Assembly: GCF_031450805.1 (NCBI RefSeq)
Contig: NZ_JARTVY010000001.1
Span: 868,001-932,000 of the forward strand
Source: Caballeronia sp031450805
GTDB lineage: Bacteria; Pseudomonadota; Gammaproteobacteria; Burkholderiales; Burkholderiaceae
DNA length: 64,000 nucleotides
Reading direction: 5' to 3'
The position numbers and the translations under genes were made by a program. The notes beneath the pieces are model-generated. The model searched no databases. It saw nothing but the letters and a program-made list of their open reading frames with translations, and had not been told where the DNA came from. Below are positions 50,323-60,167 of the stretch, piece by piece. Every line of letters starts with the position of its first letter. Position 1 is the stretch's first letter.

Positions 50323-53300
50323 ATGGCGAGCACAACCCTTGGCGTCAAAGTCGACGATTTGCTGCGGTCCCGGCTGAAAGACGCCGCCACGCGACTGGAA
50401 CGCACCCCGCACTGGCTCATCAAGCAGGCGATCTTCGCTTATCTCGAACGTATCGAGCACGGCCAGCTTCCGCCGGAACTGTCGGGCGCGAATGGCGCGT
50501 CGGATATGACCGACGCCGCGTCTGTCGACACCGACGAAGACGGCGCACCGCATCCGTTCCTCGACTTCGCGCAGAACGTGCAGCCGCAATCGGTGCTGCG
50601 CGCTGCGATTACCGCAGCGTATCGGCGGCCGGAGCCGGAGTGCGTGCCGTTTCTCATCGGCCAGGCGCGCTTGCCCGCGACCGTCGCCGCGGATACGGAG
50701 AAGCTCGCGACAAAGCTCGTCGAAGCGCTGCGCGCAAAGAGCACCGGCGGCGGCGTCGAAGGGCTGATCCACGAGTTCTCGCTGTCGAGCCAGGAAGGCG
50801 TCGCGCTGATGTGCCTCGCCGAAGCGCTGTTGCGCATCCCCGATCGCGCCACGCGCGACGCGCTGATCCGCGACAAGATCAGCAAGGGCGACTGGCGCTC
50901 GCATATGGGCCAGGCGCCGTCGCTCTTCGTGAACGCCGCGACGTGGGGCCTGATGATCACCGGCAAGCTCGTCACGACGAACAGCGAAGCGGGTCTATCG
51001 TCGGCGCTGACGCGGATGATCGGCAAGGGCGGCGAACCGCTGATCCGCAAGGGCGTCGACATGGCGATGCGCCTGATGGGCGAGCAGTTCGTCACCGGCG
51101 AGACGATCTCCGAAGCGCTCGCGAACAGCCGCAAGTTCGAAGCGCGCGGTTTCCGCTACTCGTACGACATGCTCGGCGAAGCCGCGACGACCGAGGAAGA
51201 CGCACAACGCTACTACGCATCCTACGAGCAGGCGATTCACGCCATCGGCAAGGCGGCGGGCGGGCGCGGCATCTACGAAGGTCCCGGCATCTCCATCAAG
51301 CTTTCCGCGCTGCATCCGCGCTATTCGCGCTCGCAACAAGAGCGCACGATGACCGAACTGCTGCCGCGCGTGCGCGCGCTGGCGCAGCTCGCGCGCCGTT
51401 ATGACATCGGGCTGAATATCGACGCAGAAGAAGCCGACCGTCTCGAGTTGTCGCTGGATCTGCTCGAAGCGCTGTGCTTCGATCCCGAACTCGCGGGCTG
51501 GAACGGCATCGGCTTCGTGGTGCAGGGGTATCAGAAGCGTTGCCCGTTCGTGATCGACTATCTGATCGATCTCGCGCGCCGCAGCCGTCATCGTTTGATG
51601 ATTCGCCTCGTGAAAGGCGCGTACTGGGATACGGAAATCAAGCGCGCGCAAGTAGACGGCCTCGAAGGCTATCCGGTGTACACGCGCAAGATCTACACGG
51701 ACATTTCGTACCTCGCGTGCGCGAAGAAGCTGCTCGCGGCGCCCGATGCCGTCTATCCGCAATTCGCGACGCACAACGCGTACACGCTGTCGGCCATCTA
51801 TCACCTGGCGGGCCAGAATTATTACCCCGGCCAGTACGAATTCCAGTGCCTGCACGGCATGGGCGAGCCGCTCTACGAAGAAGTCACCGGCCGCGACAAG
51901 CTGAACCGTCCGTGCCGTGTGTATGCGCCGGTCGGCACGCACGAAACGCTGCTCGCTTATCTCGTGCGCCGTCTGCTCGAGAACGGCGCGAACACGTCGT
52001 TCGTGAACCGCATCGCGGATGAATCCGTGCCGGTGAAGGATCTCGTGCAGGACCCGATCGAAGAAGCGCAGAAGATCGTTCCGCTCGGCGCGCCGCACGC
52101 GAAGATTCCGCTGCCGCGCCAGCTTTACGGCAACGAGCGCCTCAACTCGATGGGCCTCGATCTGTCGAATGAGCATCGGCTGGCGTCGCTGTCGTCGGCG
52201 TTGCTCGCGAGCGGCAATCATCCGTGGCAGGCCGCGCCGATGCTCGAAGGCGGTTCGCTCGCCGACGGCGTTGCGCGCGATATCCGCAATCCGGCCGATC
52301 ACCGCGATGTGGTCGGCACCGTGGTCGAAGCGTCGTCGGAACAGGTGAGCGCCGCGCTCGCGAACGCGATGGCCGCCGCACCGATCTGGCAGGCGACGCC
52401 CGTCGACGATCGCGCCGACTGCCTCTCGCGCGCCGCCGATCTGCTCGAAGCGCAAATGCACACGCTGATGGGCCTCATCATCCGCGAGGCCGGCAAGTCG
52501 CTGCCGAACGCGATTGCGGAGATACGCGAAGCCGTCGATTTCCTGCGGTATTACGCGTCGCAAATCCGCGCGGAGTTTTCGAACGATACGCATCGTCCGC
52601 TGGGTCCGGTGGTCTGCATCAGCCCGTGGAACTTCCCGCTGGCGATTTTCACGGGTCAGGTCGCGGCGGCGCTCGCAGCCGGCAATCCCGTGCTCGCGAA
52701 GCCTGCGGAACAGACGCCGCTGATCGCCGCGCAAGCGGTGCGCATCTTGCGCAAAGCCGGCGTGCCGGCGGGCGCCGTGCAACTGCTGCCGGGCGATGGC
52801 GAAACCGTGGGCGCGGCGCTCGTCGCCGATGCGCGCACGCGCGCCGTCATGTTCACCGGCTCGACGGAAGTCGCGCGCCTCATCAACAAGACGCTGTCGG
52901 AGCGGCTCGATTCGGAAGGCCGCCCGATTCCGCTGATCGCCGAAACCGGTGGCCAGAACGCGATGATCGTCGATTCGTCGGCGCTCGCGGAACAGGTCGT
53001 CGCCGACGTGATGCAGTCATCGTTCGATTCCGCCGGTCAACGCTGCTCGGCGCTGCGCGTTCTGTGCCTGCAGGACGATGTCGCCGATCGCACGCTCGAA
53101 ATGCTCACCGGCGCGATGAAGCAACTCGCGGTGGGCAATCCGGACCGGCTGTCGGTGGATGTCGGCCCGGTCATCGATAAAGACGCGAAGCGCAGCATCG
53201 ACGCGCACATCGCATCGATGCGCGAGAAGGGCCGCAAGGTCGTGCAACTGCCGCTGCCCGAAGGCTGCGCGCAAGGCACGTTCGTGCCGCCGACGCTGAT

Positions 53301-54252
53301 CGAACTGGAAAGCATCGACGAATTGAAGCGCGAGGTTTTCGGACCGGTGCTGCATGTGGTGCGTTATCGCCGCGCGTCTCTTGATAAACTGCTCGACCAA
53401 ATTCGTACGACGGGTTACGGCCTGACGCTCGGCATCCATACGCGCATCGACGAAACCATCGCGCATGTCATCTCGCGCGCGCACGTGGGCAACATCTACG
53501 TGAACCGCAACGTGATCGGCGCGGTGGTCGGCGTGCAGCCGTTCGGCGGCGAAGGTCTCTCGGGTACGGGTCCGAAAGCGGGCGGTGCGCTGTATCTGCA
53601 GCGCCTGCTGGCGAAGCGTCCGACCGGCTTGCCGAAGTCGCTGGCGAGCACGCTCGTCGTCGATGAAATCGCATCCGGCGACACGCCCGCCGCTGCGCTG
53701 ACCGCACTGCGCGACTGGGCGATCGGCGAGCGCGATCCGCAGACGGCCGCACGCTGTGACGGCTATCTGCAGCATGTGCTGGCGGGCGCGACGGCGGTGC
53801 TGGCCGGCCCGACCGGCGAGCGCAATACGTACACGTTGAGCGCGCGGGGCACGGTGCTGTGCGTGGCATCGACGGAAAGCGGCGCGCGCGCGCAGTTTGC
53901 CGCCGCGCTGGCGACGGGCAACAAGGCGCTTTTCGCGGGGTCGGCGGGCGAGCAGCTGGTGGCGTCGTTGCCGGCGTCGCTGAAGGCCCATGCGGCGGTG
54001 AGCAAGGATTCCGCAGCGGGCTTCGACGCCGTGTTGTTCGAAGGTGATAGCGATGAACTGCTGTCGCTCGTGAAGGAAATCGCCAAGCGTCCGGGACCGA
54101 TCGTATCGGTGCAGGGCGTGGCGGCGGGCACCTTCGCCGACGCTGGCCACGACGGCGAAGACTATGCGCTCGAACGTCTGTTGACGGAACGCTCGGTGAG
54201 CGTGAACACGGCGGCGGCGGGCGGCAATGCGAATTTGATGACGATCGGTTGA
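50323..54252 (+). CDS. putA: trifunctional PutA: repressor, proline dehydrogenase, glutamate-5-semialdehyde dehydrogenase
   Basis: The 1309-residue protein oxidises proline to glutamate. Residues 1-45 form a ribbon-helix-helix DNA-binding domain (STTLGVKVDDLLRSRLKDAATRLERTPHWLIKQAI). Next is an FAD proline dehydrogenase barrel (about 240-590, with RLVKGAYWDTEIKRAQ near 427). A NAD aldehyde dehydrogenase follows (about 640-1120, PWNFPLAIFTGQ near 767, Glu in AETGGQNAM near 871, nucleophile Cys in SAGQRCSALR near 907), then a C-terminal domain typical of long PutAs. ATG 50323 follows CGAAGGAAA. The operator dyad upstream predicts autoregulation. It acts at the membrane when reduced. Confidence 0.97.
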   Translation: MASTTLGVKVDDLLRSRLKDAATRLERTPHWLIKQAIFAYLERIEHGQLPPELSGANGASDMTDAASVDTDEDGAPHPFLDFAQNVQPQSVLRAAITAAYRRPEPECVPFLIGQARLPATVAADTEKLATKLVEALRAKSTGGGVEGLIHEFSLSSQEGVALMCLAEALLRIPDRATRDALIRDKISKGDWRSHMGQAPSLFVNAATWGLMITGKLVTTNSEAGLSSALTRMIGKGGEPLIRKGVDMAMRLMGEQFVTGETISEALANSRKFEARGFRYSYDMLGEAATTEEDAQRYYASYEQAIHAIGKAAGGRGIYEGPGISIKLSALHPRYSRSQQERTMTELLPRVRALAQLARRYDIGLNIDAEEADRLELSLDLLEALCFDPELAGWNGIGFVVQGYQKRCPFVIDYLIDLARRSRHRLMIRLVKGAYWDTEIKRAQVDGLEGYPVYTRKIYTDISYLACAKKLLAAPDAVYPQFATHNAYTLSAIYHLAGQNYYPGQYEFQCLHGMGEPLYEEVTGRDKLNRPCRVYAPVGTHETLLAYLVRRLLENGANTSFVNRIADESVPVKDLVQDPIEEAQKIVPLGAPHAKIPLPRQLYGNERLNSMGLDLSNEHRLASLSSALLASGNHPWQAAPMLEGGSLADGVARDIRNPADHRDVVGTVVEASSEQVSAALANAMAAAPIWQATPVDDRADCLSRAADLLEAQMHTLMGLIIREAGKSLPNAIAEIREAVDFLRYYASQIRAEFSNDTHRPLGPVVCISPWNFPLAIFTGQVAAALAAGNPVLAKPAEQTPLIAAQAVRILRKAGVPAGAVQLLPGDGETVGAALVADARTRAVMFTGSTEVARLINKTLSERLDSEGRPIPLIAETGGQNAMIVDSSALAEQVVADVMQSSFDSAGQRCSALRVLCLQDDVADRTLEMLTGAMKQLAVGNPDRLSVDVGPVIDKDAKRSIDAHIASMREKGRKVVQLPLPEGCAQGTFVPPTLIELESIDELKREVFGPVLHVVRYRRASLDKLLDQIRTTGYGLTLGIHTRIDETIAHVISRAHVGNIYVNRNVIGAVVGVQPFGGEGLSGTGPKAGGALYLQRLLAKRPTGLPKSLASTLVVDEIASGDTPAAALTALRDWAIGERDPQTAARCDGYLQHVLAGATAVLAGPTGERNTYTLSARGTVLCVASTESGARAQFAAALATGNKALFAGSAGEQLVASLPASLKAHAAVSKDSAAGFDAVLFEGDSDELLSLVKEIAKRPGPIVSVQGVAAGTFADAGHDGEDYALERLLTERSVSVNTAAAGGNANLMTIG

Positions 54253-54349
54253 GACGTTCGCGGCGCTCGGTTCAACAAATTCAAACAAACGGCAGCCGGC
54301 ACGGCGATCCCGGCACAAGCTGCCATCCACACTGGTACTAGGAGAAGCT

Positions 54350-55498
54350 ATGAAGTACACGATGAACAAGCTGGCAGCAGCCCTGACGCTCGCTGGCCTG
54401 TCGCTGGCGGGGACCGCGGTTGCACAGCAAGTCGAGGATGTGAAGGTCGGTTTCGCGGGTCCGATGACCGGCGCGCAAGCGCACTACGGCAAGGACTTCC
54501 AGAACGGCATCACGCTGGCCGTCGAAGAGTTCAACGCGACGAAGCCGGTGATCGGCGGCAAGCCGGTTCGCATCGTGCTGGATTCGGCGGACGATCAGGC
54601 CGACCCGCGCACGGGTACGACTGTCGCGCAGAAGCTGGTCGACGACGGCATCAAGGGCATGCTCGGCCACTTCAACTCGGGCACGACGATTCCGGCTTCG
54701 CGCATCTACGCGAACGCGGGCATTCCGCAGATCGCGATGGCGACCGCGCCGGAATACACGACGCAGGGCTTCAAGACCACGTTCCGCATGATGACGTCCG
54801 ACACGCAGCAGGGTTCGGTCGCGGGCGAGTTCGCGGTGAAGAACCTGAAGGTCAAGAAGATCGCTATCGTCGATGACCGCACGGCTTACGGCCAGGGCCT
54901 CGCCGACCAGTTCGAGAAGGCGGCGAAGGCGGCGGGCGGCACGATCGTCGATCGCGAGTTCACGAACGACAAGGCCGTCGACTTCAAGGCGATTCTGACC
55001 AAGATCAAGGCGGCGAACCCGGACCTCGTCTATTACGGCGGCGCCGATTCGCAAGCCGGCCCGATGGCCAAGCAGATGAAGACGCTGGGCTTCCGCGCGC
55101 CGCTGATGGCGGGCGAAATGGTGAAGACGGACACGTTCCTGAAGATCGCGGGCGATGCGGCCGACGGCACGGTGGCTTCGCTGGCTGGTTTGCCGATGAA
55201 CGAAATGCCGGGTGGCGCGGCATACGAAGCGAAGTACAAGAAGCGCTTCAACGAAGAAGTGCAGACATACTCGCCGTACGCCTATGATGGCGCGATGGCC
55301 ATGTTCAGCGCGATGAAGGCGGCCAACTCGACGGACCCGGCCAAGTATCTGCCGCTGCTTGCGAAGACCGACATGCAGGGCGTGACGGCGAAGCATCTGT
55401 CGTATGACGCGAAGGGCGATCTGAAGAACGGCGGGATTACGCTGTACAAGGTCGTCGGCGGCAAGTGGACGACGCTGCAGAGCGTGGGCGGGAAGTAA
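54350..55498 (+). CDS. periplasmic branched-chain amino-acid-type binding protein
   Basis: The 382-residue LivK-type protein has a signal peptide (MKYTMNKLAAALTLAGLSLAGTAVA) and a type I periplasmic fold. It begins VKVGFAGPMTGAQAHYGKDFQNG and includes HFNSGTTIPASRIYANAGIPQIAMATAPEYT, close to Leu/Ile/Val-binding proteins. The ribosome-binding site AGGAG is ideally placed. It lies 97 bases after putA in the same direction with no terminator hairpin between, so co-expression with proline catabolism is possible. It has its own terminator and no permease genes nearby, so it probably serves a transporter encoded elsewhere. Confidence 0.87.
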   Translation: MKYTMNKLAAALTLAGLSLAGTAVAQQVEDVKVGFAGPMTGAQAHYGKDFQNGITLAVEEFNATKPVIGGKPVRIVLDSADDQADPRTGTTVAQKLVDDGIKGMLGHFNSGTTIPASRIYANAGIPQIAMATAPEYTTQGFKTTFRMMTSDTQQGSVAGEFAVKNLKVKKIAIVDDRTAYGQGLADQFEKAAKAAGGTIVDREFTNDKAVDFKAILTKIKAANPDLVYYGGADSQAGPMAKQMKTLGFRAPLMAGEMVKTDTFLKIAGDAADGTVASLAGLPMNEMPGGAAYEAKYKKRFNEEVQTYSPYAYDGAMAMFSAMKAANSTDPAKYLPLLAKTDMQGVTAKHLSYDAKGDLKNGGITLYKVVGGKWTTLQSVGGK

Positions 55499-55521
55499 GG
55501 CTTAGGCGTTCAGCCTGCTTG

Positions 55522-55557
55522 AAACGGCTCGGTTCGCGATTGGCGGCCGGGCCGTTT
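55522..55557 (+). terminator. intrinsic terminator after the binding-protein gene
   Basis: AAACGGCtCGG (55522-55532) pairs with CCGgGCCGTTT (55547-55557) with one mismatch and a 14-base loop, and ends in TTTT. It also separates this unit from the convergent cytochrome gene. Confidence 0.7.
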
Positions 55558-55630
55558 TGCATTTAGTTTGCCGCTCGAATCTTGCTGGCGAACGGTCCTT
55601 TCGATAGCCGAGGCCCATCGGAAGCTGCAC

Positions 55631-56158
55631 CTATTCCACCGGCTTATCGACCCGCTTATACCCCGTCACCATCGCACGAATAAGCTCCTCGCGTGTCCAG
55701 ACGGTCATCAGCACGGCAGCGGCGATATGCACGCAGGCGAAGATTTCGATGACGAGCGAAAGCCAGGTATGAATCTCCTGCGGCCAGTCTTCGCCCCAGA
55801 AAACATCCAGCCGCATGAGCCATCCCGACAGGCCGAGCGCGAGGATCAGGAACCACAGAAAAAGCGCCATCAACCCGCCGAGCGGATTATGCGATCGATG
55901 ATGAACCGGCCGGCCCGCCGCGAGCGAGCGCAGATATTCACGCAGACGCGCGCGCGTCGGCCACCACGCCGAGAAACGCGCATTCGCCGAGCCGATGAAA
56001 CCCCACACGATGCGCGCGACAACCAGCCCCGCCGCGATGTACCCCAGCAGCCGATGCGCGGCATCGGTCGGCCCGAACAGATTCCACACGACGATGCCCG
56101 CCACCGTCCAGTGCGTGAGCCGGACCCAGATGTCCCAAACCTTTACGCGCATCGACAT
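55631..56158 (-). CDS. cytochrome b561-family membrane protein
   Basis: The 175-residue protein has four hydrophobic helices with histidines placed as in di-heme b561: RLTHWTVAG near residue 13, AAHRLLGYIAAG near 38, and the pair in HTWLSLVIEIFACVHIAAAVLM near 130-150. It shuttles electrons across the inner membrane, usually for a c-type cytochrome or peroxide-related partner. The start at 56158 gives a membrane-ready N-terminus (MSMRVKVWDIWVRL); 56152 is an alternative. It follows the PepSY gene by 14 bases, so the two form an operon. Confidence 0.85.
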   Translation of the reverse strand: MSMRVKVWDIWVRLTHWTVAGIVVWNLFGPTDAAHRLLGYIAAGLVVARIVWGFIGSANARFSAWWPTRARLREYLRSLAAGRPVHHRSHNPLGGLMALFLWFLILALGLSGWLMRLDVFWGEDWPQEIHTWLSLVIEIFACVHIAAAVLMTVWTREELIRAMVTGYKRVDKPVE

Positions 56159-56172
56159 GGAAGACAGCTCGC

Positions 56173-56436
56173 TCAGTCGACTTCGGACTTCACGACATCG
56201 AGCGTTTTCGTGTCGTAATAAATTTCGACTTTCTTGCCGTCCTTGTCGTGACCGTAGATCTCGTAGCAGTTGCCGTCGACCTTGAACTTGCGGATCTTGT
56301 AGCCCTGCGACTCGATCCTGGCCTTGGCGTCCGACTCCTTCATCCACTCGCCCTTCGGATGCGCCGTGCAATCGGCTTTCGCCAACGCCGCGCCAGAGAA
56401 GCCCAGCGCCAATGCAACCGCAAGAATCTTAAGCAT
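56173..56436 (-). CDS. small periplasmic PepSY-domain protein
   Basis: The 87-residue protein has a signal peptide (MLKILAVALALGFSGAALA) followed by a single PepSY-like module (EWMKESDAKARIESQGYKIRKFKVDGNCYEIYGHDKDGKKVEIYYDTKTLDVVKSE). Two cysteines (in ADCTA and GNCYE) could form a disulfide. Such proteins often accompany b561 cytochromes, and their role is not established. ATG 56436 has GGGAG upstream. Confidence 0.82.
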   Translation of the reverse strand: MLKILAVALALGFSGAALAKADCTAHPKGEWMKESDAKARIESQGYKIRKFKVDGNCYEIYGHDKDGKKVEIYYDTKTLDVVKSEVD

Positions 56437-56512
56437 CGCTAACTCCCAGTGTTTGGAGCGGATTACTCTACTGCCACCGGGAGTTAATCGCAAGCAAATC
56501 GAAAGCTGACGA

Positions 56513-58204
56513 TCAACGCTTGCCTTGCTGACGAATCTGTTCGAGCGTCGCGCCCGGCGTGCTCTGGTCTTGCGGAATGCGGATTTCGATGACCGCAGGC
56601 AGTCCTGATTCCACGGCGCGATCGAACGCGGGCATGAACTGGTCCGTCGTCTCGACGCGTTCGCCGTGCGCGCCGAACGCCCGCGCATACGCGACGAAAT
56701 CCGGATTGGTCAGCCCCGTCCCGTGCACGCGATGCGGATAGTGCCGCTCCTGATGCATCCGGATCGTGCCGTATTGCGCGTTATTCACGACGACGAAAAT
56801 CACGGCCAGCCGATACTGCATCGCCGTCGCGATTTCGTGGCTCGCCATCATGAAGCAGCCGTCGCCGGCGAACGCGATTACCGTGCGGTCCGGATACAGC
56901 GACTTCGCCGCGATGGCCGCCGGCACGCCGTAGCCCATCGCGCCGCTCGTCGGTGCGACCTGCGAGCGGAAATGCCGATACGAATAATGCCGATGCAGCC
57001 ACGTCGCATAATTTCCCGCGCCGTTCGTGAGAATGGCATCGGCGGGGAGGCGTTCGGCGAGCGCGCGCATGATTTCGCCGAGCTGGACATCGCCGATCAT
57101 CGGCCTGGGCTTGCGCCATTCCAGATACGCGGCATGTGCCGCTTCAGCCGATCCCGCCCACGCGATCCCGGCAGGCGGCTCGAGCGCCGCGAGCATCGAC
57201 GCAATCTCCGGCATGCCCGATACAACGGCCAGGTCCGCGCTATACACGCGCCCCAGTTCCTCCGCGCCCTGATGCACGTGAATGAGCGTCTGCTTCGTCT
57301 TCGGGATATCGAGCAGCGTGTAGCCGCCCGTCGTCGATTCGCCCATGCGCGGACCCAGCACGAAGAGCACATCGGCTTCGCGCACGCGGGCAGCGAGCGC
57401 CGGATTGATGCCGAGGCCCACATCGCCCGCATAGTTCGGATGCTCGTTGTTGAGCGTGTCCTGAAAGCGGAAGGCGCAGCCGGCCGGCAACTGCCATCGC
57501 TCGATGAAGCGCGCGAAGTCTTGCGTCGCGCCTTCCGTCCAGCCGCTGCCGCCCGCGATCACGAACGGCTTCTCGGCATTGGCGAGCATGTCGCGCAGCC
57601 GCTCCATCTGCGCCGGCGAAGGCGATGCCGCCACACGCTGATAACGCGGCGCAGCGGGTACGGCATCGCACGCTTCGGTCAGCATGTCCTCGGGCAGCGC
57701 GAGCACGACCGGCCCCGGACGCCCCGCCGTCGCGACGTGAAACGCATGACTCATGTATTCGGGAACGCGGCGCGGATCGTCGATCTGCGCGACCCATTTC
57801 GCCATCTGCCCGAACATGCGCCGATAGTCGATTTCCTGAAACGCCTCGCGATCCATGTGGTCGCGCGCGCATTGGCCGATGAGCAGGATCATCGGCGTGG
57901 AATCCTGATACGCGGTGTGCACGCCGATGGAGGCGTGCGTGGCTCCCGGCCCGCGCGTCACGATGGCGACGCCCGGCCGGCCGGTCAGCTTGCCGACCGC
58001 TTCGGCCATGTTCGCCGCGCCCGCCTCGTGGCGGCACACGATGGTCTGAATCTGGTCCGTTTCGTCGTGCAGCGAATCCAGCACGGCGAGGAAGCTCTCG
58101 CCGGGCACGCAGAACACGCGCTCGACGCCGTGATGCACGAGCGCATCGACGACGAGCCGCGCGCCGGTGGTTTGAGTGGAAGCGGGGGAAACATCGGACG
58201 CCAT
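56513..58204 (-). CDS. thiamine-diphosphate-dependent acetolactate-synthase-like enzyme
   Basis: The 563-residue enzyme has the three-domain ThDP fold: an N-terminal PYR domain with catalytic Glu60 in TIVCRHEAGAANMAEA, a central domain, and a C-terminal PP domain with the metal/ThDP motif AGDGCFMMASHEIATAMQYRLAVIFVVVNN. It belongs to the IlvB-like group whose members include acetolactate synthase, glyoxylate carboligase and oxalyl-CoA or benzoylformate decarboxylases. It lacks an adjacent regulatory subunit (ilvH), so it is probably catabolic rather than the biosynthetic synthase. ATG 58204 follows AGGAGAC. Confidence 0.85.
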   Translation of the reverse strand: MASDVSPASTQTTGARLVVDALVHHGVERVFCVPGESFLAVLDSLHDETDQIQTIVCRHEAGAANMAEAVGKLTGRPGVAIVTRGPGATHASIGVHTAYQDSTPMILLIGQCARDHMDREAFQEIDYRRMFGQMAKWVAQIDDPRRVPEYMSHAFHVATAGRPGPVVLALPEDMLTEACDAVPAAPRYQRVAASPSPAQMERLRDMLANAEKPFVIAGGSGWTEGATQDFARFIERWQLPAGCAFRFQDTLNNEHPNYAGDVGLGINPALAARVREADVLFVLGPRMGESTTGGYTLLDIPKTKQTLIHVHQGAEELGRVYSADLAVVSGMPEIASMLAALEPPAGIAWAGSAEAAHAAYLEWRKPRPMIGDVQLGEIMRALAERLPADAILTNGAGNYATWLHRHYSYRHFRSQVAPTSGAMGYGVPAAIAAKSLYPDRTVIAFAGDGCFMMASHEIATAMQYRLAVIFVVVNNAQYGTIRMHQERHYPHRVHGTGLTNPDFVAYARAFGAHGERVETTDQFMPAFDRAVESGLPAVIEIRIPQDQSTPGATLEQIRQQGKR

Positions 58205-58454
58205 GCGTAAAAGTCTCCTGTCTGTTCTGGTTGGCGGATGCGCGCCCTCTAGCTTACGCCGTGGACGGCGCAGCAAGCCGATTCTTTACCCCCGATCCGT
58301 CCATCAGCCGAAATACCCCTTTTTCACACCCTTTATCCAGCGATAGGCGAAGCGGCTTCTTCGCAATAATGGCTTCACTGAAAAGCGGGCACGTCGAAAC
58401 ATCCGGCGACGCCCGCCTCGCAAAGATCGCAGTCATTCCTCATCGGGGGCAAGT
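58205..58454. other. divergent promoter region between the ThDP enzyme and flhF
   Basis: This 250-base region must serve both divergent genes. It has a partial flagellar sigma-28 -10-like GCCGAAAT at 58307-58314 without a matching -35, so I do not assign a promoter. No gene or terminator is visible. Confidence 0.3.
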
Positions 58455-60167
58455 TTGAACATTCGTAAATTCATTGGCGCGAACAGCCGCGACGCACTGC
58501 GACAGGTTCGCGAAGCGCTCGGCCCCGATGCAGTCGTGTTGTCGAACCGTACGCTGGACGATGGTTCCGTCGAGATCGTCAGTGTCGCGGATAGCGATAT
58601 CGCGTCGATCTCGCCGGATGCGCAAGACCTGGCCGTGCCCGCGACGTTCGCGAGCGCCACGCCGCGCGCCGCGCTGGCGCAGGCAGCCGCCGCCAGGCAG
58701 GCCGCACCGAATCCGTATGCAAGCGGCGACGTGTTCTCGTCCGTTTTCGGCGCGAACACCGACGCGGACGATGAAGCAGCATCTTCCGCCGACGAAGCGT
58801 CCCGCACGATGGCCGATTCCAACCCGTGGCTGATCCAGCATGCGCGACGCATCGCCGAACAAGCGGCGACGCCGTCGAATCGTCCGTTGACGGCATCGTC
58901 GGCGATTGCGCGCGGCCTGGGCGTGCCGGTGCCGCCGAAAGCGCAAGGCGTCGACAAGACCGAGACGGCGAATCACGCGTTGCGCCAGCTGGCGCAGCCG
59001 AAGATCGACACCCCCGACTGGGCCCGCGAAGCCGCGCAGGTCGCCGCACGCCGCGCCGCGCAAAAGATCAACGCGAGCGCGCCGCAAGCGGAAGCATCGC
59101 CGGCATCGACCGAGGGTGCGTTCGATGGCTTGCCCGCGAACGCGGCGGCCGTCGTCACCGAGGCGATCCGCGCCCGCATGGAAGAGGTCGTCAACGAAAC
59201 GGTGATGAACGAACTGTCGTCGATGCGCTCGATGATGGAAGAACACTTCTCCGGCCTGCTGTGGGGCGATCGCCAGCGCCGCACGCCGAGCAACGCCGTG
59301 CTGACCAAGCGCCTGTTCGCCGCCGGATTTTCCGCGCAGCTCGTACGCATGGTCATCGACAACATGCCGGAGATGGAAAGCGCCGAGCACGCGATGGAAT
59401 GGGTGCAGCAGGTGCTCGAATCGAATCTGCCGGTGATGGCGAGCGAAGACGCGCTGATGGAACGTGGCGGCGTGTTCGCGCTGATGGGCCCGACGGGCGT
59501 CGGCAAGACGACGACCACCGCGAAGCTTGCCGCGCGCTGCGTGATGCGCTTCGGCGCAAGCAAGGTCGCGCTGCTGACCACGGACAGCTACCGGATCGGC
59601 GCGCACGAGCAACTGCGCATTTTCGGCAAGATTCTCGGCGTCTCGGTGCATGCGGTGAAGGACGCAGCCGACCTGCAACTGGCGCTGTCGGAGTTGCGCA
59701 ACAAGCACATCGTGCTGATCGACACCATCGGCATGAGCCAGCGCGATCGCACCGTCTCCGACCAGATTTCGATGCTGTGCGGCGCGGGTCATCCGGTGCA
59801 GCGCCTGTTGCTGCTCAACGCGACGAGCCACGGCGACACGCTGAACGAAGTCGTGCAGGCGTACAAGAGCGCGGCCGATCAGCCGCCGCTCGCGGGCTGC
59901 ATCCTGACCAAGCTCGATGAAGCGACGAACCTGGGCGGCGTGCTCGACACGGTTATCCGCTACAAGCTGCCGGTGCATTACGTATCGACCGGACAGAAGG
60001 TGCCGGAAAACCTGTACGTGGCGACCAAGCGTTTTCTGATCAAGAGCGCGTTCTGCATTCCGCGCGACGGTTCGCCGTTCGTGCCGCAGGACGAGGAAGT
60101 GCCGGCGCTGCTTTCCGCATTGTCCGCGCGTGCCGCGGCCGAACTCCATGAGGTCCGCTTTGGATAA
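58455..60167 (+). CDS. flhF: flagellar placement GTPase FlhF
   Basis: The 570-residue SRP-family GTPase sets the site and number of flagella. It starts MNIRKFIGANSRDALRQVREALGPDAVVLSNRTL from a TTG codon. A long, alanine-rich, variable region follows (about 60-230), then the NG GTPase domain with P-loop MGPTGVGKTTTTAKLAARC (about 343-361), DSYRIGAHEQLRIFGKILGV and IDTIGMSQRD. It overlaps flhG by 20 bases. The flhF-flhG-fliA order is typical of Burkholderia flagellar clusters. Confidence 0.93.
   Translation: MNIRKFIGANSRDALRQVREALGPDAVVLSNRTLDDGSVEIVSVADSDIASISPDAQDLAVPATFASATPRAALAQAAAARQAAPNPYASGDVFSSVFGANTDADDEAASSADEASRTMADSNPWLIQHARRIAEQAATPSNRPLTASSAIARGLGVPVPPKAQGVDKTETANHALRQLAQPKIDTPDWAREAAQVAARRAAQKINASAPQAEASPASTEGAFDGLPANAAAVVTEAIRARMEEVVNETVMNELSSMRSMMEEHFSGLLWGDRQRRTPSNAVLTKRLFAAGFSAQLVRMVIDNMPEMESAEHAMEWVQQVLESNLPVMASEDALMERGGVFALMGPTGVGKTTTTAKLAARCVMRFGASKVALLTTDSYRIGAHEQLRIFGKILGVSVHAVKDAADLQLALSELRNKHIVLIDTIGMSQRDRTVSDQISMLCGAGHPVQRLLLLNATSHGDTLNEVVQAYKSAADQPPLAGCILTKLDEATNLGGVLDTVIRYKLPVHYVSTGQKVPENLYVATKRFLIKSAFCIPRDGSPFVPQDEEVPALLSALSARAAAELHEVRFG

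Noticed and set aside
58307..58314. GCCGAAAT as a sigma-28 -10 element for flhF
   Set aside because: Two of eight positions differ from GCCGATAA and there is no TAAA-type -35 at the right distance.
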